DNA of 64,000 nucleotides from Ursidibacter maritimus (GCF_009761395.1 NZ_LEKN01000001.1:1-64000); one strand, 5' to 3'. Positions 8,357 to 18,045 are shown, numbered from the stretch's first letter. Notes: a model not told the origin generated them from the sequence alone. Made by a program: numbers and translations.

Positions 8357-9136
8357 TTAGAATTGCTCACCATAAGCTGGTTTAGTTGCATCAGGGAAGG
8401 TTTTATCTTTATTTTGTTCAATTAATGTCGCTGCTTTTTGGGCTGAATCAGTAATCCCCATAGCTTCAAAAGATTTTTGTAAATATGGTAAGGCTTGTTG
8501 TGTCGCTTGAGTATCTGGATAATAACGAAGCATATCTTCTACTCTGTTTACAACGGCAACATAAGCATCACGTTTCATATAATATTTCACAATATTTAGT
8601 TCGTGTTTTGCTAAACGATTTCTTAAATATGCCATCCAGTTTTGTGCATCTTGAACATATTGGCTATGTGGATAATGTTGCACGATACTTTGGAAGTTTC
8701 CAAACGCATTACGAGAAGTTTCAACTGCACGTTTAGAATCATCAACACCAAATAAATCTTGGAACCAATTATCACCTAAACGAGCATTACTTAAACCTGC
8801 AAGATAGAATACATAATCCATTGAGGCACTATTAGGGTAAGTACGAGCGAAACGTTCTGCCGCATCTAGTGCTTTATAATATTCGCCTAATTTATATTGT
8901 GCATAAATCACGCTTAGCTGAATTTGTTCACCATAAGCGCCTTGTTGGCTGATAACATCAACAGCCTCTAAGTAGCGAATTGCATTGTTATAGTCACCAT
9001 CCTGTAAGAATGTTTGGCCTTTGTTATAAAGTTCTTGAGATGGAATACCTTCAAATTCATTTTTATTTGAATTTGAACAGCCAGAGATAATACAGGCTGC
9101 TAGAATAAAAGATGCAATTGAGCTGAATTTACGCAT
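8357..9136 (-). CDS. bamD: Outer-membrane assembly lipoprotein BamD
   Basis: Essential lipoprotein of the BAM complex that binds BamA and folds beta-barrel proteins into the outer membrane, facing the periplasm. Signal peptide with lipobox IISGC at residues 16-20, so the mature protein begins at Cys20. It then carries five TPR-like repeats (EFEGIPSQELYNKGQ..., FLAGLSNARLGD..., YYMKRDAYVAVVNRVED). The 259-residue length fits the family. It is divergent from rluD, the conserved gammaproteobacterial arrangement. The older Pasteurellaceae name is comL. Confidence 0.95.
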   Translation of the reverse strand: MRKFSSIASFILAACIISGCSNSNKNEFEGIPSQELYNKGQTFLQDGDYNNAIRYLEAVDVISQQGAYGEQIQLSVIYAQYKLGEYYKALDAAERFARTYPNSASMDYVFYLAGLSNARLGDNWFQDLFGVDDSKRAVETSRNAFGNFQSIVQHYPHSQYVQDAQNWMAYLRNRLAKHELNIVKYYMKRDAYVAVVNRVEDMLRYYPDTQATQQALPYLQKSFEAMGITDSAQKAATLIEQNKDKTFPDATKPAYGEQF

Positions 9137-9179
9137 AATGATTTACCTATAATAAGTGTCTGCGATGAAAAGTTAATGT

Positions 9180-9204
9180 ACAATGGCGTTCGACTCGCCA
9201 TTGT
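9180..9204. repeat. 9-bp inverted repeat in the bamD-rluD divergent region
   Basis: ACAATGGCG (9180-9188) and CGCCATTGT (9196-9204) are perfect inverted copies with a 7-base loop, flanked by TGT and TTTACA that extend the symmetry with one bulge. It lies in the 148-bp divergent promoter region, so it may be an operator or a transcript hairpin. I know of no protein that binds it. Confidence 0.5.
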
Positions 9205-9284
9205 TTACAAAGTTCATCTAAAAGTGGCGTTATTTTATAGGACATCATACAAGAAGAAAATCATAATTTGGAATTTTATAGAGA

Positions 9285-10262
9285 ATGACTCAACAAATTA
9301 CGCTACAAACAGAAGTAACCCCTGATTTACTGGGAGCAAGATTAGATCAAGCACTTGCACAATTATTCCCAGATTATTCACGTTCCCGTATTAAAGTTTG
9401 GATCGAAAATAATCAAGTGTCAGTGAATGGCACTATTATCAACAAAGCTCGTGAAAAAGTTTTTGGCGGTGAATATATTGAAATTCAAGCCGAAGTAGAA
9501 GATGAAGTACGTTTTGAACCTGAAGATATTCCACTCAATATCGTATATGAAGATGATGATATTCTTGTAATCAACAAACCAAAGGATCTTGTCGTTCACC
9601 CTGGCGCAGGAAACCCTAATGGTACCGTTTTAAATGCATTACTATATCATTACCCTGCTATTGCAGAAGTGCCGAGAGCGGGAATTGTCCATCGTTTAGA
9701 TAAAGATACAACGGGTTTAATGGTGGTAGCCAAGACGATTCCTGCTCAGACTCATTTAGTTAATGCTCTCCAAAAGCGTAAAATTACGCGTGAATATGAG
9801 GCTGTGGCAAGTGGGATTATGACTCAAGGCGGAAAAGTTGATGAGCCAATGGCTCGTCATCCAACAAAACGTACCGCAATGGCAGTACACCCTATGGGGA
9901 AAGCCGCGGTAACTCACTATCGAATTATGGAACGTTTCCGTAATTATACCCGTTTACGCTTACGTTTAGAAACCGGGAGAACCCACCAAATTCGTGTGCA
10001 TATGGCTCATATAGCACACCCACTGCTTGGTGATCAACTTTATGGGGGCAGACCTCGCCCACCTAAAGGTGCGAGTGAAGATTTTTTAACTGTTCTTCGT
10101 AATTTTAAACGTCAAGCTCTTCACGCTGCGATGCTACGTTTAGAACACCCGATTACAGGCGAATTAATGGAATGGCACGCACCTTTGCCAGATGATTTTG
10201 TTGAGCTAATTGAGGCTCTTAAAACTGATTATCTTCTTTATAAAGACGATTTGGATTACTAA
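9285..10262 (+). CDS. rluD: 23S rRNA pseudouridine(1911/1915/1917) synthase RluD
   Basis: Isomerises three uridines in helix 69 of 23S rRNA to pseudouridine. It has an N-terminal S4-like RNA-binding domain (LGARLDQALAQLFPDYSRSRIKVWIENNQV). The RsuA/RluA catalytic domain carries the active aspartate in GIVHRLDKDTTGLM and the conserved RLETGRTHQIRVHMAHI with HPLLGDQLYGG. At 325 residues it matches E. coli RluD (326). It is divergent from bamD. Confidence 0.96.
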   Translation: MTQQITLQTEVTPDLLGARLDQALAQLFPDYSRSRIKVWIENNQVSVNGTIINKAREKVFGGEYIEIQAEVEDEVRFEPEDIPLNIVYEDDDILVINKPKDLVVHPGAGNPNGTVLNALLYHYPAIAEVPRAGIVHRLDKDTTGLMVVAKTIPAQTHLVNALQKRKITREYEAVASGIMTQGGKVDEPMARHPTKRTAMAVHPMGKAAVTHYRIMERFRNYTRLRLRLETGRTHQIRVHMAHIAHPLLGDQLYGGRPRPPKGASEDFLTVLRNFKRQALHAAMLRLEHPITGELMEWHAPLPDDFVELIEALKTDYLLYKDDLDY

Positions 10263-10296
10263 TTCAATATTTCTCACTTTAGCAATCAGTTATTGC

Positions 10297-10351
10297 ACAA
10301 GCGGTCAGATAACGAGTAATTTTTGCAAATTATTGTCGCAATCTGACCGCT
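10297..10351. repeat. Uptake-sequence dyad downstream of rluD
   Basis: An uptake word ACAAGCGGTCAGAT (10297-10310) faces its inverted copy ATCTGACCGCT (10341-10351), with TTTTTGCAAAT between them. The 11-bp arms can form a hairpin. Such paired uptake words commonly act as terminators in Pasteurellaceae; here it would end rluD. Confidence 0.65.
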
Positions 10352-10379
10352 AGGTTTGCGTGGTATTCCTCATGACTGT

Positions 10380-10531
10380 ACTACTCAACTCATTCAAGAG
10401 AAAGCCCTTGAAAGTATTAATGATGTTAAATAGTCAATAGGTGGTTATGTACGTTACTACAATAAAGAATCAATCGAATTAAATCAAAACTAAAGGAACT
10501 AACTTCGATATAATATCGAAATCAGTCCTTT
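10380..10531 (+). pseudogene. Possible transposase C-terminal relic plus imperfect palindrome
   Basis: A short frame reads ALESINDVK, a stop, then SIGGYVRYYNKESIELNQN. This recalls the C-terminus of IS3-family OrfB proteins (a YxxYYNxxR-type segment). An imperfect 20-bp inverted repeat follows (AAAGGA at 10492 to TCCTTT ending 10531, core TTCGATAT/ATATCGAA), which could be an IS end or a terminator. The similarity is short and from memory, so the assignment is weak. The rest of the rluD-fecE gap (10263-10576) shows no gene. Confidence 0.3.
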
Positions 10532-10576
10532 GAATAGCTATCTAGCTTTTGGCAGGCAAATCATCTAGGATAGCTC

Positions 10577-11344
10577 TTACTTTAAAATAAACATTGGCGT
10601 CCTACTGACAGGATCAGGGTGGATTTCTACATCAAGATCAAAAACCCCTTTCAGTAATTCTGCATTCATAACTTCATCTGGGGACCCTTCTGCGATCAAT
10701 TTTCCCTGTTTCAAAACAACCAAATAATCGCAATAGCGACAAGCCTGATTCAGATCGTGTAATACCGTAATTACCGTTTTTCCTTTCTGTTGCAAATGAC
10801 GCATCATCGACATTAACTCAGCTTGGTGATTGAGATCTAAATAAGTCGTCGGCTCATCTAATAAAATAATATCCGCATTTTGAGCTAATGTCATTGCTAG
10901 AAAGACTCTCTGCTGCTGTCCTCCTGATAAGTCACTCACTAACTTATCAGCTAATTCAACAACTTGAGTTTGTTGCATTGCTTGCTCCACTAATTGTTCA
11001 TCTTTTTCACTTAGTTTTCCCCATAAATTTAGGTAAGGAGATCGCCCATAGGCAACCAATTCTCTTACGCTAATGCCTTCGGGAACAAGATGCTGTTGTG
11101 GCAAGAATGCTAAAATTTTGGCATATTCTTTAGCAGATATTTGCCAGATATCTGAGGATTTATGGCGAACCTTACCATTTTTAGGTTTTAGTAAACGAGC
11201 TAATGATTTTAGTACCGTTGATTTACCGCAGCCATTTGGTCCAATAAGACCAATAATCTTTTGGCTGGGTAAGGTTAAATTAAGATCTTGTACAATCACT
11301 TTATCGTGGTAGGCAAGCTGAAGGTGTTCTACAACTAAACTCAT
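10577..11344 (-). CDS. fecE: Ferric citrate/siderophore ABC transporter, ATP-binding protein
   Basis: Cytoplasmic ATPase of an iron-chelate importer. Walker A IGLIGPNGCGKSTVLKSL near residue 33, Q-loop FLPQQHLVPEG, signature LSGGQQQRVFLAM and Walker B ADIILLDEPTTYLDLNHQ followed by the switch histidine VITVLHDLNQA. The 255-residue length and sequence style are those of FecE/FhuC. It starts where the upstream permease stops (11344), the last gene of a five-gene operon. Specificity is inferred from the adjacent FecB-like binding proteins. Confidence 0.93.
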   Translation of the reverse strand: MSLVVEHLQLAYHDKVIVQDLNLTLPSQKIIGLIGPNGCGKSTVLKSLARLLKPKNGKVRHKSSDIWQISAKEYAKILAFLPQQHLVPEGISVRELVAYGRSPYLNLWGKLSEKDEQLVEQAMQQTQVVELADKLVSDLSGGQQQRVFLAMTLAQNADIILLDEPTTYLDLNHQAELMSMMRHLQQKGKTVITVLHDLNQACRYCDYLVVLKQGKLIAEGSPDEVMNAELLKGVFDLDVEIHPDPVSRTPMFILK

Positions 11345-12342
11345 TATTTGGTTCTCATCAATAAATAGAAGAAATAAGGTGCACCAAGAATAGCAGTTAA
11401 AATCCCGGCAGGGATTTCAACAGGTGGAGCAATAATACGAGCTAAAATATCGGATAATAATAGTAAGATAACACCAAGTAATAAGGCAGCAGGTAATAAT
11501 CTTCGGTGACGACCTCCGACTAAATGCCTTGCTAAGTGTGGTGCAACTAATCCTAGAAAAGCAATAGGTCCGCAAATAGCAACAGCTGTCGTCGCTAATG
11601 CAACAGATAAAAGCAAAATTAAAATTTGAGTTTTGCTGATATGTACACCTAATGTAGCTGCTTTTTGCTCTCCCAAAGCTAAAGTATCTAAATCTCGACA
11701 AAATATAAAAGGTAATGGTAATAAAACAAGTAGCCAAGGTAATATAACGGTAAGGTAAGACCAACTTCTTCCCCATAAGCTCCCAGTCAGCCAAAGCATT
11801 GCTGAATTGATATCGAGCGGATTAGAGAGCATTAAATAATGGCTAATTGCCGCCCATAACGCAGAAAGTGCGACACCAATAATAGCCATTTTGATCGGGC
11901 GGAAATGAAAGCCACATATAATCCATAAAATCACAAAAGACAGAATACCACCAATAAAAGCAAAAATAGGTAGCCAGTAGAAAGCAATTCCAGGAAAGAA
12001 AATTAAACAGAGAACAGCAATAAGTCCTGCAGCATTATTGATACCTAAAATATCAGGTGATGCAAGAGGATTTCTTACTACACTTTGAATCAACACTCCT
12101 GAAACAGCTAGTGCTCCGCCCATCAATACCGCTAGAATGGCTCTAGGTAAGCGATATTCAAAGAGTGTGAAATAATGCGGATTATTCGGTTCTTGTAAAA
12201 TTTGCCATATTTCCTGTAATGACAGGCTATATGTACCAAGCTGTAAGCTCAATATAAAAAGCAAGAGCGTAATCATGAGCGTTATAGGATAAAATCCAAT
12301 TTGCAAAAAATAGCGTAAAACAGACCGCTTAAATATATTCAT
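11344..12342 (-). CDS. fecD: Ferric citrate/siderophore ABC transporter, permease
   Basis: BtuCD-type (FecCD) permease, 332 residues with about nine or ten hydrophobic segments. Conserved family stretches are LPRAILAVLMGGALAVSGVLIQSVVRNPLASPDILGI, ICGPIAFLGLVAPHLARHLVG (the loop contacting the ATPase) and the C-terminal EIPAGILTAILGAPYFFYLL. It overlaps its neighbours by single-base stop/start junctions at both ends, indicating translational coupling. It forms a heterodimer with the preceding permease in the inner membrane. Confidence 0.93.
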   Translation of the reverse strand: MNIFKRSVLRYFLQIGFYPITLMITLLLFILSLQLGTYSLSLQEIWQILQEPNNPHYFTLFEYRLPRAILAVLMGGALAVSGVLIQSVVRNPLASPDILGINNAAGLIAVLCLIFFPGIAFYWLPIFAFIGGILSFVILWIICGFHFRPIKMAIIGVALSALWAAISHYLMLSNPLDINSAMLWLTGSLWGRSWSYLTVILPWLLVLLPLPFIFCRDLDTLALGEQKAATLGVHISKTQILILLLSVALATTAVAICGPIAFLGLVAPHLARHLVGGRHRRLLPAALLLGVILLLLSDILARIIAPPVEIPAGILTAILGAPYFFYLLMRTK

Positions 12343-13325
12343 TAACGCTTTCCTTTTGCAAAGAGTACAAAAATAGGCGCTCCGATGAGAGCAAGAATGG
12401 CTCCTGCGGGAATTTCACTTGGGAAAGTAACTGCTCGGGCAGTAATATCTGCCAGTAGCATTAGACTTCCACCTAAAATCATCGACATCGGCAAGGTTTT
12501 ACGCAAATCATAACCGATATAGTAGCGAGCTAAATGAGGAATGAGTAACCCAATAAATGCCATAGGACCAGCAATACTAACGCTTGAGCCAATAATTAGC
12601 AGCGCTACAATGTTAGCCAGCCAACGTAAGCGAAATAAATCGACGCCTAAAGATTGGGCAGATTCATCGCTTAAATTCAATAAATTGAGTTGCTGAGCAA
12701 AAAAAGTACAAAACATGACACTAAGCAAGAAAAAGGGAAGAATAATCCACCATTCTACCCAGCGAGTATGAGCAATCCCGCCTGCTAACCAGTTAAGAAT
12801 ATTAGCAGCGTGATCTTCTGCAATAATAATGACTAATTTGGTTAATGCTGCACAAAATAGTGAAACCGCAATCCCTGCTAAAATAACACGATGACGATCG
12901 GAGCTTGAACGCCAACCGCCACTAATTAGCATTACCAGTAACCAACTTAAACCACCACCGACACTGGCGATAAACGCAATACTATATCCTAAAAAGAAAG
13001 CTGGTATTACAGCCGTTGCGGTAACCATAGCCAAACTTGCCCCCGCATTAACACTGAGTAGGGAGGGAGAGGCTAGAGGATTACGGGTGATCGTTTGAAG
13101 TAACACACCTGCAACAGCAAGATTTGCCCCCATTACTATCGCAACTAAAGAACGAGGTAAACGCAAATCCAAAATTGTAATTTGGATCAGTTCATCATGA
13201 CTGCCATAAAAGGCTTCAAGGGCTTCAAACCCTGATATAGCCGTTGGGTAGTACAAAAAAAGACTTCCCCATAGAAGCATAATTAACGCAACAATGGGGA
13301 AAAACCAATAAACAAATGTTCTCAT
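12342..13325 (-). CDS. fecC: Ferric citrate/siderophore ABC transporter, permease
   Basis: Second FecCD-type permease, 327 residues, multispanning. Family stretches: LPRSLVAIVMGANLAVAGVLLQTITRNPLASPSLLSVNAGA, VSIAGPMAFIGLLIPHLARYYIG and FPSEIPAGAILALIGAPIFVLFAKGKR. The alternation of two non-identical permeases plus one ATPase is the FecBCDE layout. Overlaps the flanking genes by one base on each side. Confidence 0.93.
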   Translation of the reverse strand: MRTFVYWFFPIVALIMLLWGSLFLYYPTAISGFEALEAFYGSHDELIQITILDLRLPRSLVAIVMGANLAVAGVLLQTITRNPLASPSLLSVNAGASLAMVTATAVIPAFFLGYSIAFIASVGGGLSWLLVMLISGGWRSSSDRHRVILAGIAVSLFCAALTKLVIIIAEDHAANILNWLAGGIAHTRWVEWWIILPFFLLSVMFCTFFAQQLNLLNLSDESAQSLGVDLFRLRWLANIVALLIIGSSVSIAGPMAFIGLLIPHLARYYIGYDLRKTLPMSMILGGSLMLLADITARAVTFPSEIPAGAILALIGAPIFVLFAKGKR

Positions 13326-14221
13326 TATTTCGTAGATTTATTCACAAAACCTTGCAATTCTTTAGCGATAATTTCAGCCGCATCAATGCCACGAGCTCGA
13401 GACCAGAGATTGCCATCAACAGTCATAATTTGGTTATTTTTTACCGCTGGAATAACTTTCCATAATGCTTCATTTTCCCATTTTTGGGCAATGTGTTGGT
13501 CACGATAATGAGTTAAAATCATTAATTCTGGTTTCTCTGCCACGACTTGCTCTAAGCCAACAACACTATTTGGTTTATTGTCAGATGCTGCTTTAGGCAT
13601 TTCAAAACCGAGTTTTTCAATTAAGCCACCAGCATAAGATTCATTGTTGTGTAAATGGAATTGAGTTTCACTAGAGACTCCCATAATCGCTTTTTTTCCT
13701 TTCGGTAAACTTTTAGCAATATCACTAATATATTGTTCGTGTTTAGTGATACGTTCTTTCATTTCAGTTGATTTACCCAATAAATCACCGATTTTCTGTG
13801 CGGTTTCTAAATTTTCCGCATAGTTCTCGTTACGAGAGTTAAACACAACTGTTGGAGCAATTTTCTTTAACTCTTCATATACGGCTGAATGGCGGTTATC
13901 ATCTGCAATAATTAAATCGGGTTTTAATGCTGCAATTGCTTCTAAACTTGGTTGGGAGCGAGTACCGACAGATTCCCAAGGCTGAACTTTATCACGCACT
14001 TGCTGAAGAATACGAGTTTTATCATTATCATCAGCTACACCAACAGGACTCACGCCAATTTGAGCAAGAGCATCAACATAAGAATATTCCAACGCTACTA
14101 TTCGTTGCGGTACAGTGTCTAATATAAAATCGCCTTTACGGTCTTTAACTGTAACCGCATTTACGAATTGTGTTGTAGCGAAAAGAGAAAGAGCGACAGC
14201 CGTATTCAATAACTTTTTCAT
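13325..14221 (-). CDS. fecB: Ferric citrate-type periplasmic binding protein, copy A
   Basis: Cluster-8 (FecB/FhuD-like) binding protein of 298 residues with a cleavable Sec signal (ALSLFATTQFVNA). It aligns along its length with E. coli FecB, sharing VADDNDKTRIL, ESVGTRSQPSLEAIAALKPDLIIADDNRH and a YAENL segment. It delivers the ferric chelate to FecCD. It is the downstream half of a 940-bp tandem duplication. Relative to copy B, about 20 residues differ, and they concentrate in SSETQFHLHNN, RDQHIAQKW and NLWSRARG. Copy A keeps the FecB-like Trp in the last loop but has Ser where FecB and copy B have Arg in the SRE motif. It ends one base into fecC. Confidence 0.9.
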   Translation of the reverse strand: MKKLLNTAVALSLFATTQFVNAVTVKDRKGDFILDTVPQRIVALEYSYVDALAQIGVSPVGVADDNDKTRILQQVRDKVQPWESVGTRSQPSLEAIAALKPDLIIADDNRHSAVYEELKKIAPTVVFNSRNENYAENLETAQKIGDLLGKSTEMKERITKHEQYISDIAKSLPKGKKAIMGVSSETQFHLHNNESYAGGLIEKLGFEMPKAASDNKPNSVVGLEQVVAEKPELMILTHYRDQHIAQKWENEALWKVIPAVKNNQIMTVDGNLWSRARGIDAAEIIAKELQGFVNKSTK

Positions 14222-14264
14222 AACTATTTTCCTTTGGTTTTGTGAATGAAATCTTTTGTGCTAA

Positions 14265-15161
14265 TTATTTCGTAGATTTACTTACGAAACCTTGTACTTC
14301 TTTAGCAATAATTTCAGCCGCTTCAATACCACGAGCTCGAGACAAAAGATTACCATCTACTATCATAATTTGATTATTTTTTACCGCAGGAATTGCTTTC
14401 CATAATGCTTCGTTTTCCCACTTTTTAGCGATACTTTCATCACGATAGTGAGTTAAAATCATGAATTCTGGTTTCTCTGCCACTACTTGCTCTAAGCCAA
14501 CAACACTATTTGGTTTATTGTCAGATGCTGCTTTAGGCATTTCAAAACCGAGTTTTTCAATTAAGCCACCAGCATAAGATTCATTATTGTATAGATTGAA
14601 TTGAGTTTCACGAGAAATGCCAATGATCGCTTTTTTTCCTTTCGGTAAACTTTTAGCAATATCACTAATATATTGTTCGTGTTTAGTGATACGTTCTTTC
14701 ATTTCATTTGATTTACCCAATAAATCACCGATTTTCTGTGCGGTTTCTAAATTTTCCGTATAATTCTCGTTACGAGAGTTAAACACAACTGTTGGAGCAA
14801 TTTTCTTTAACTCTTCATATACGGCTGAATGGCGGTTATCATCTGCAATGATTAAATCGGGTTTTAATGCTGCAATCGCTTCTAAACTTGGCTGGGAGCG
14901 TGTACCCACAGATTCCCAAGGCTGAACTTTATCACGCACTTGCTGAAGAATACGAGTTTTATCGTTATCATCAGCCACACCAACAGGACTTACTCCAATT
15001 TGAGCAAGGGCATCAACATAAGAATACTCCAGCGCCACTACTCTTTGTGGCACAGTATCTAATGTAAAATCGCCTTTACGATCCTTAACTGTCACCGCAT
15101 TTACGAATTGTGTTGTTGCGAAAAGAGAAAGAGCGACAGCCGTATTAAATAACTTTTTCAT
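14265..15161 (-). CDS. fecB: Ferric citrate-type periplasmic binding protein, copy B
   Basis: Promoter-proximal copy of the duplicated FecB-like binding protein, 298 residues with the same signal peptide and fold. In two loops it is closer to E. coli FecB than copy A is: ISRETQFNLYNN (FecB SREQQFNLH) and HYRDESIAKKW (FecB HYREESIVKRW). In the NLLSRARG loop it has Leu where FecB and copy A have Trp. The mosaic suggests the two copies differ in affinity or chelate preference. It is first in the operon, directly downstream of a Fur-like box. Confidence 0.9.
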   Translation of the reverse strand: MKKLFNTAVALSLFATTQFVNAVTVKDRKGDFTLDTVPQRVVALEYSYVDALAQIGVSPVGVADDNDKTRILQQVRDKVQPWESVGTRSQPSLEAIAALKPDLIIADDNRHSAVYEELKKIAPTVVFNSRNENYTENLETAQKIGDLLGKSNEMKERITKHEQYISDIAKSLPKGKKAIIGISRETQFNLYNNESYAGGLIEKLGFEMPKAASDNKPNSVVGLEQVVAEKPEFMILTHYRDESIAKKWENEALWKAIPAVKNNQIMIVDGNLLSRARGIEAAEIIAKEVQGFVSKSTK

Positions 15162-15223
15162 AATTAGTTTCCTTTGGTTTTGTGAATGAAATCTTTTGTA
15201 CTAATTGTACAACAAAATGCAAA

Positions 15224-15238
15224 TGAGAATAATTATTT
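15224..15238 (-). promoter_or_regulatory. Fur-box-like operator of the fec operon
   Basis: TGAGAATAATTATTT matches the 7-1-7 Fur consensus TGATAAT-N-ATTATCA at about 11 of 14 positions. It lies 63-77 bp upstream of the first fec start codon, outside the duplicated unit. Iron repression of a ferric-chelate importer is the expected regulation. Confidence 0.65.
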
Positions 15239-15352
15239 TTTATTAAGTTTGCATTTTAATAATTAGACACTTACAAATTTTTCATCAAATCTCACCGCTT
15301 ATTACGCTATTCCGCTATAATTAGCCCAATTTTATTGACAGAAAAACTCACA

Positions 15353-17512
15353 ATGACAACAAAAACGACTTATTTTGCCACCACTGCTCGTGGCTTTGAA
15401 GAAATGCTAAAAAGCGAATTAGAGCAAATCACTGATGCACAATGTAAAATTGCTCAAGGAGGTGTGCACTTTACTACCGATCAAACAGGAGTGTATAAAG
15501 CCTTATTGCATAGCCGTTTGGCATCTCGTATTTTATTACCATTACTTCAAACTAAAATTTTTAGCGATAGTGATTTATACGCCTCTATCGTCAGTTACCA
15601 ATGGGCAGATCTGTTTGATCCACGAGATACTTTTTTTGTTGATTTTAATGGTACTAACCAAGAAATCCGCCACACTCAATTTGGAGCGATGCGCGTAAAA
15701 GACGGAATCGTCGATTATTTCGAACGTAAAGGTTTTGCTCGCCCAACAGTAGATAAGATTAACCCTGATGTACGTATTCATGTTTATTTAGATCGTGAAA
15801 ATCTTGTGGTTTCTTTAGATTTAAGCGGTGATGCGTTACATATACGTGGCTATCGTGAAGATACAGGGAAAGCTCCGCTACGAGAAACGCTAGCAGCAGC
15901 AATTATTTTACGTTCAGGTTGGAAAAAAGGAACAGTATTAGTTGATCCTATGTGTGGTTCCGGAACCTTGTTAATTGAAGCAGCTCAAATGCAAGCTAAC
16001 ATTGCCCCACAAATCAACCGTCAAAAATGGGGATTTTATGCTTGGAAAGGGCATAGCCAAGCCTTATGGAAACACGTATTCGATCAGGCGGTTGAATTGC
16101 AAAAAAATAGTGAAATCTCACCGCTTGCTAATTTTTATGGTTTTGATCTTGACCATCGAGTACTGGCGAAAGCACAACAAAATGCCGAAAATGCAGGGGT
16201 CGCTCATTTAATTCAGTGGCAACAAGGTGATGTTGCAGCACTTAAAAATCCATTCCCAGAGCAAATAGGAACAGTCGTTTGTAACCCACCTTATGGTGAG
16301 CGTTTAGGAACAACACCTGCACTGATTGCTCTCTATTCAGTATTTGGGCAACGCCTTAAACAACAATTTGCAGGTTGGAATGCGTCTATTTTTAGTGGTG
16401 AGCCTGAATTATTAAATTGCTTACGCTTACGTTCCGCTCGCCAATTTAAAGCCAAAAATGGCCCATTAGATTGTGTGCAAAAAAATTATTTCATTAGTGA
16501 TCGAGCGGTTGAACAAAAAACAGATCTCGTTTTTGAACAAACAGCTCACGCTGGGAAAGATGTCGCACAGGATTTTGCTAACCGTTTAGCCAAAAATATC
16601 AAAAAAATGGAGAAATGGGCAAAACAGCAAGGTATTGACGCCTATCGCTTATATGATGCAGATTTACCTGAGTATAACTTAGCTGTTGATCGCTATGCGG
16701 ATCATATTGTGGTGCAAGAATATGCGGCTCCAAAAAATATTGATGAAAATAAAGCTCGCCAAAGACTATTAGACGCAGTATCAGCCACGCTCTATGTGAC
16801 TGGCGTAGAAACAAATAAATTAGTGCTTAAAGTACGTCAGAAGCAAAAAGGCACAAACCAATATGAGAAATTAGCGAATAAAGGCGACTACTTTTATGTG
16901 AATGAATATGGGGCAAAATTATGGGTAAATTTAACAGATTACCTTGATACGGGGCTTTTCCTCGATCATCGCCTAACGCGTAAAATGGTTGGTACAATGG
17001 CAAAAGGTAAAACCTTTTTGAATTTATTTGCTTACACAGGGTCTGCAACCATTCACGCGGCATTAAATGGTGCAAAATCTACCACTACCGTAGATATGTC
17101 AAATACTTATCTTAACTGGGCGGAACAAAACTTAGAGTTAAATAATTTATCACTTCGCCATAATCGTCTATTCCAAGCAGACTGTTTGCAATGGCTGGCA
17201 GAATGTCGAGAACGTTTTGAGTTAATTTTTGTTGATCCACCTACGTTCTCAAATTCCAAACGAATGGAAAATAGCTGGGACGTACAACGGGATCATATTG
17301 AGCTACTCAAACAACTCAAACGTATTTTAACCAATGATGGTACTATCGTGTTTTCCAATAATAAACGTGGATTTAAAATGGATTTTGAAGGGTTGGCACA
17401 ACTAGGGCTCAATGCAGAAAATATTTCACACAAAACTTTACCCCTTGATTTTGAACGCAATCCGCATATTCACAACTGCTGGATCATCACTCATCAAAAA
17501 GAGCAGTTATAA
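15353..17512 (+). CDS. rlmL: 23S rRNA m2G2445 / m7G2069 methyltransferase RlmKL
   Basis: Bifunctional fusion. The N-terminal THUMP domain plus RlmL half methylates G2445 (motif [14 protein letters not shown], catalytic-type NPPYGERLG). The C-terminal RlmK half methylates G2069 ([32 protein letters not shown]). The bridge [19 protein letters not shown]...[12 protein letters not shown] is almost identical to E. coli. I start at ATG 15353 (719 residues) because [19 protein letters not shown] aligns with the family start; an in-frame TTG at 15335 would add six residues. TATAAT at 15316-15321 is the likely -10. Confidence 0.95.
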   Translation: MTTKTTYFATTARGFEEMLKSELEQITDAQCKIAQGGVHFTTDQTGVYKALLHSRLASRILLPLLQTKIFSDSDLYASIVSYQWADLFDPRDTFFVDFNGTNQEIRHTQFGAMRVKDGIVDYFERKGFARPTVDKINPDVRIHVYLDRENLVVSLDLSGDALHIRGYREDTGKAPLRETLAAAIILRSGWKKGTVLVDPMCGSGTLLIEAAQMQANIAPQINRQKWGFYAWKGHSQALWKHVFDQAVELQKNSEISPLANFYGFDLDHRVLAKAQQNAENAGVAHLIQWQQGDVAALKNPFPEQIGTVVCNPPYGERLGTTPALIALYSVFGQRLKQQFAGWNASIFSGEPELLNCLRLRSARQFKAKNGPLDCVQKNYFISDRAVEQKTDLVFEQTAHAGKDVAQDFANRLAKNIKKMEKWAKQQGIDAYRLYDADLPEYNLAVDRYADHIVVQEYAAPKNIDENKARQRLLDAVSATLYVTGVETNKLVLKVRQKQKGTNQYEKLANKGDYFYVNEYGAKLWVNLTDYLDTGLFLDHRLTRKMVGTMAKGKTFLNLFAYTGSATIHAALNGAKSTTTVDMSNTYLNWAEQNLELNNLSLRHNRLFQADCLQWLAECRERFELIFVDPPTFSNSKRMENSWDVQRDHIELLKQLKRILTNDGTIVFSNNKRGFKMDFEGLAQLGLNAENISHKTLPLDFERNPHIHNCWIITHQKEQL

Positions 17513-17521
17513 GAGAGTAGA

Positions 17522-18001
17522 ATGTTAGATATAGTTTTATACGAACCTGAAATTCCACAAAATAGTGGTAATATTATCCGCTTATGTGCAAATTGTGGTT
17601 TTCGCTTACATATGATTGAGCCACTTGGTTTTGCTTGGGACGATAAGAAATTACGCCGTTCTGGGCTTGATTATCACGAATTTGTCGATATTCAGAAATA
17701 TAAAGATTTTGATGATTTTATCACCAAAGCTAAACCAAAACGTTTATTTGCATTAACAACAAAAGGCGAACCTAACCATAGCGATGTTCAGTATGAGTTA
17801 GGTGATTTTCTGATGTTTGGACCAGAAAGTCGTGGTATTCCTAAAGTTATTCTAGATAGCTTACCAATGTCTCAAAAAATTCGCATTCCAATGTGTAAAG
17901 ATAGCCGTAGTATGAATTTATCCAATTCCGTTGCTGTTGTCGTATATGAAGCGTGGCGACAGTTTGGTTATCAAAACTCAGTGGCAAGGCAGAATATTTA
18001 A
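17522..18001 (+). CDS. trmL: tRNA (cytidine/uridine-34 2'-O)-methyltransferase TrmL
   Basis: Small SPOUT (alpha/beta-knot) methyltransferase that modifies the wobble nucleotide of tRNA-Leu isoacceptors. The 159 residues hold [26 protein letters not shown], the knot motif [10 protein letters not shown] and the C-terminal [26 protein letters not shown]. It begins 9 bp after rlmL, so the two RNA-modification genes are probably cotranscribed. Confidence 0.95.
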   Translation: MLDIVLYEPEIPQNSGNIIRLCANCGFRLHMIEPLGFAWDDKKLRRSGLDYHEFVDIQKYKDFDDFITKAKPKRLFALTTKGEPNHSDVQYELGDFLMFGPESRGIPKVILDSLPMSQKIRIPMCKDSRSMNLSNSVAVVVYEAWRQFGYQNSVARQNI

Positions 18002-18008
18002 TCAAATG

Positions 18009-18042
18009 ATAGCCCTTAATAAGTCGAATTATTAAGGGCTAT
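18009..18042. terminator. Bidirectional terminator between trmL and tonB
   Basis: A perfect 14-bp stem (ATAGCCCTTAATAA at 18009-18022 with TTATTAAGGGCTAT at 18029-18042) and a 6-base loop lie between convergent genes, followed by TTATTAG on the plus strand and an A/T-rich tail on the other. Confidence 0.85.
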
Positions 18043-18045
18043 TTA

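Larger units (their letters stand above)
13325..15204 (-). repeat. 940-bp tandem duplication of the binding-protein gene
   Basis: Units 13325-14264 and 14265-15204 each contain a complete binding-protein gene and about 43 bp of its leader (CCTTTGGTTTTGTGAATG...CTAATT). The leader of copy A runs straight into the stop of copy B, so duplication was end to end. Only the upstream copy B keeps the original promoter region. The proteins are about 93% identical, so the event is not recent or has been followed by selective divergence. Confidence 0.9.
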
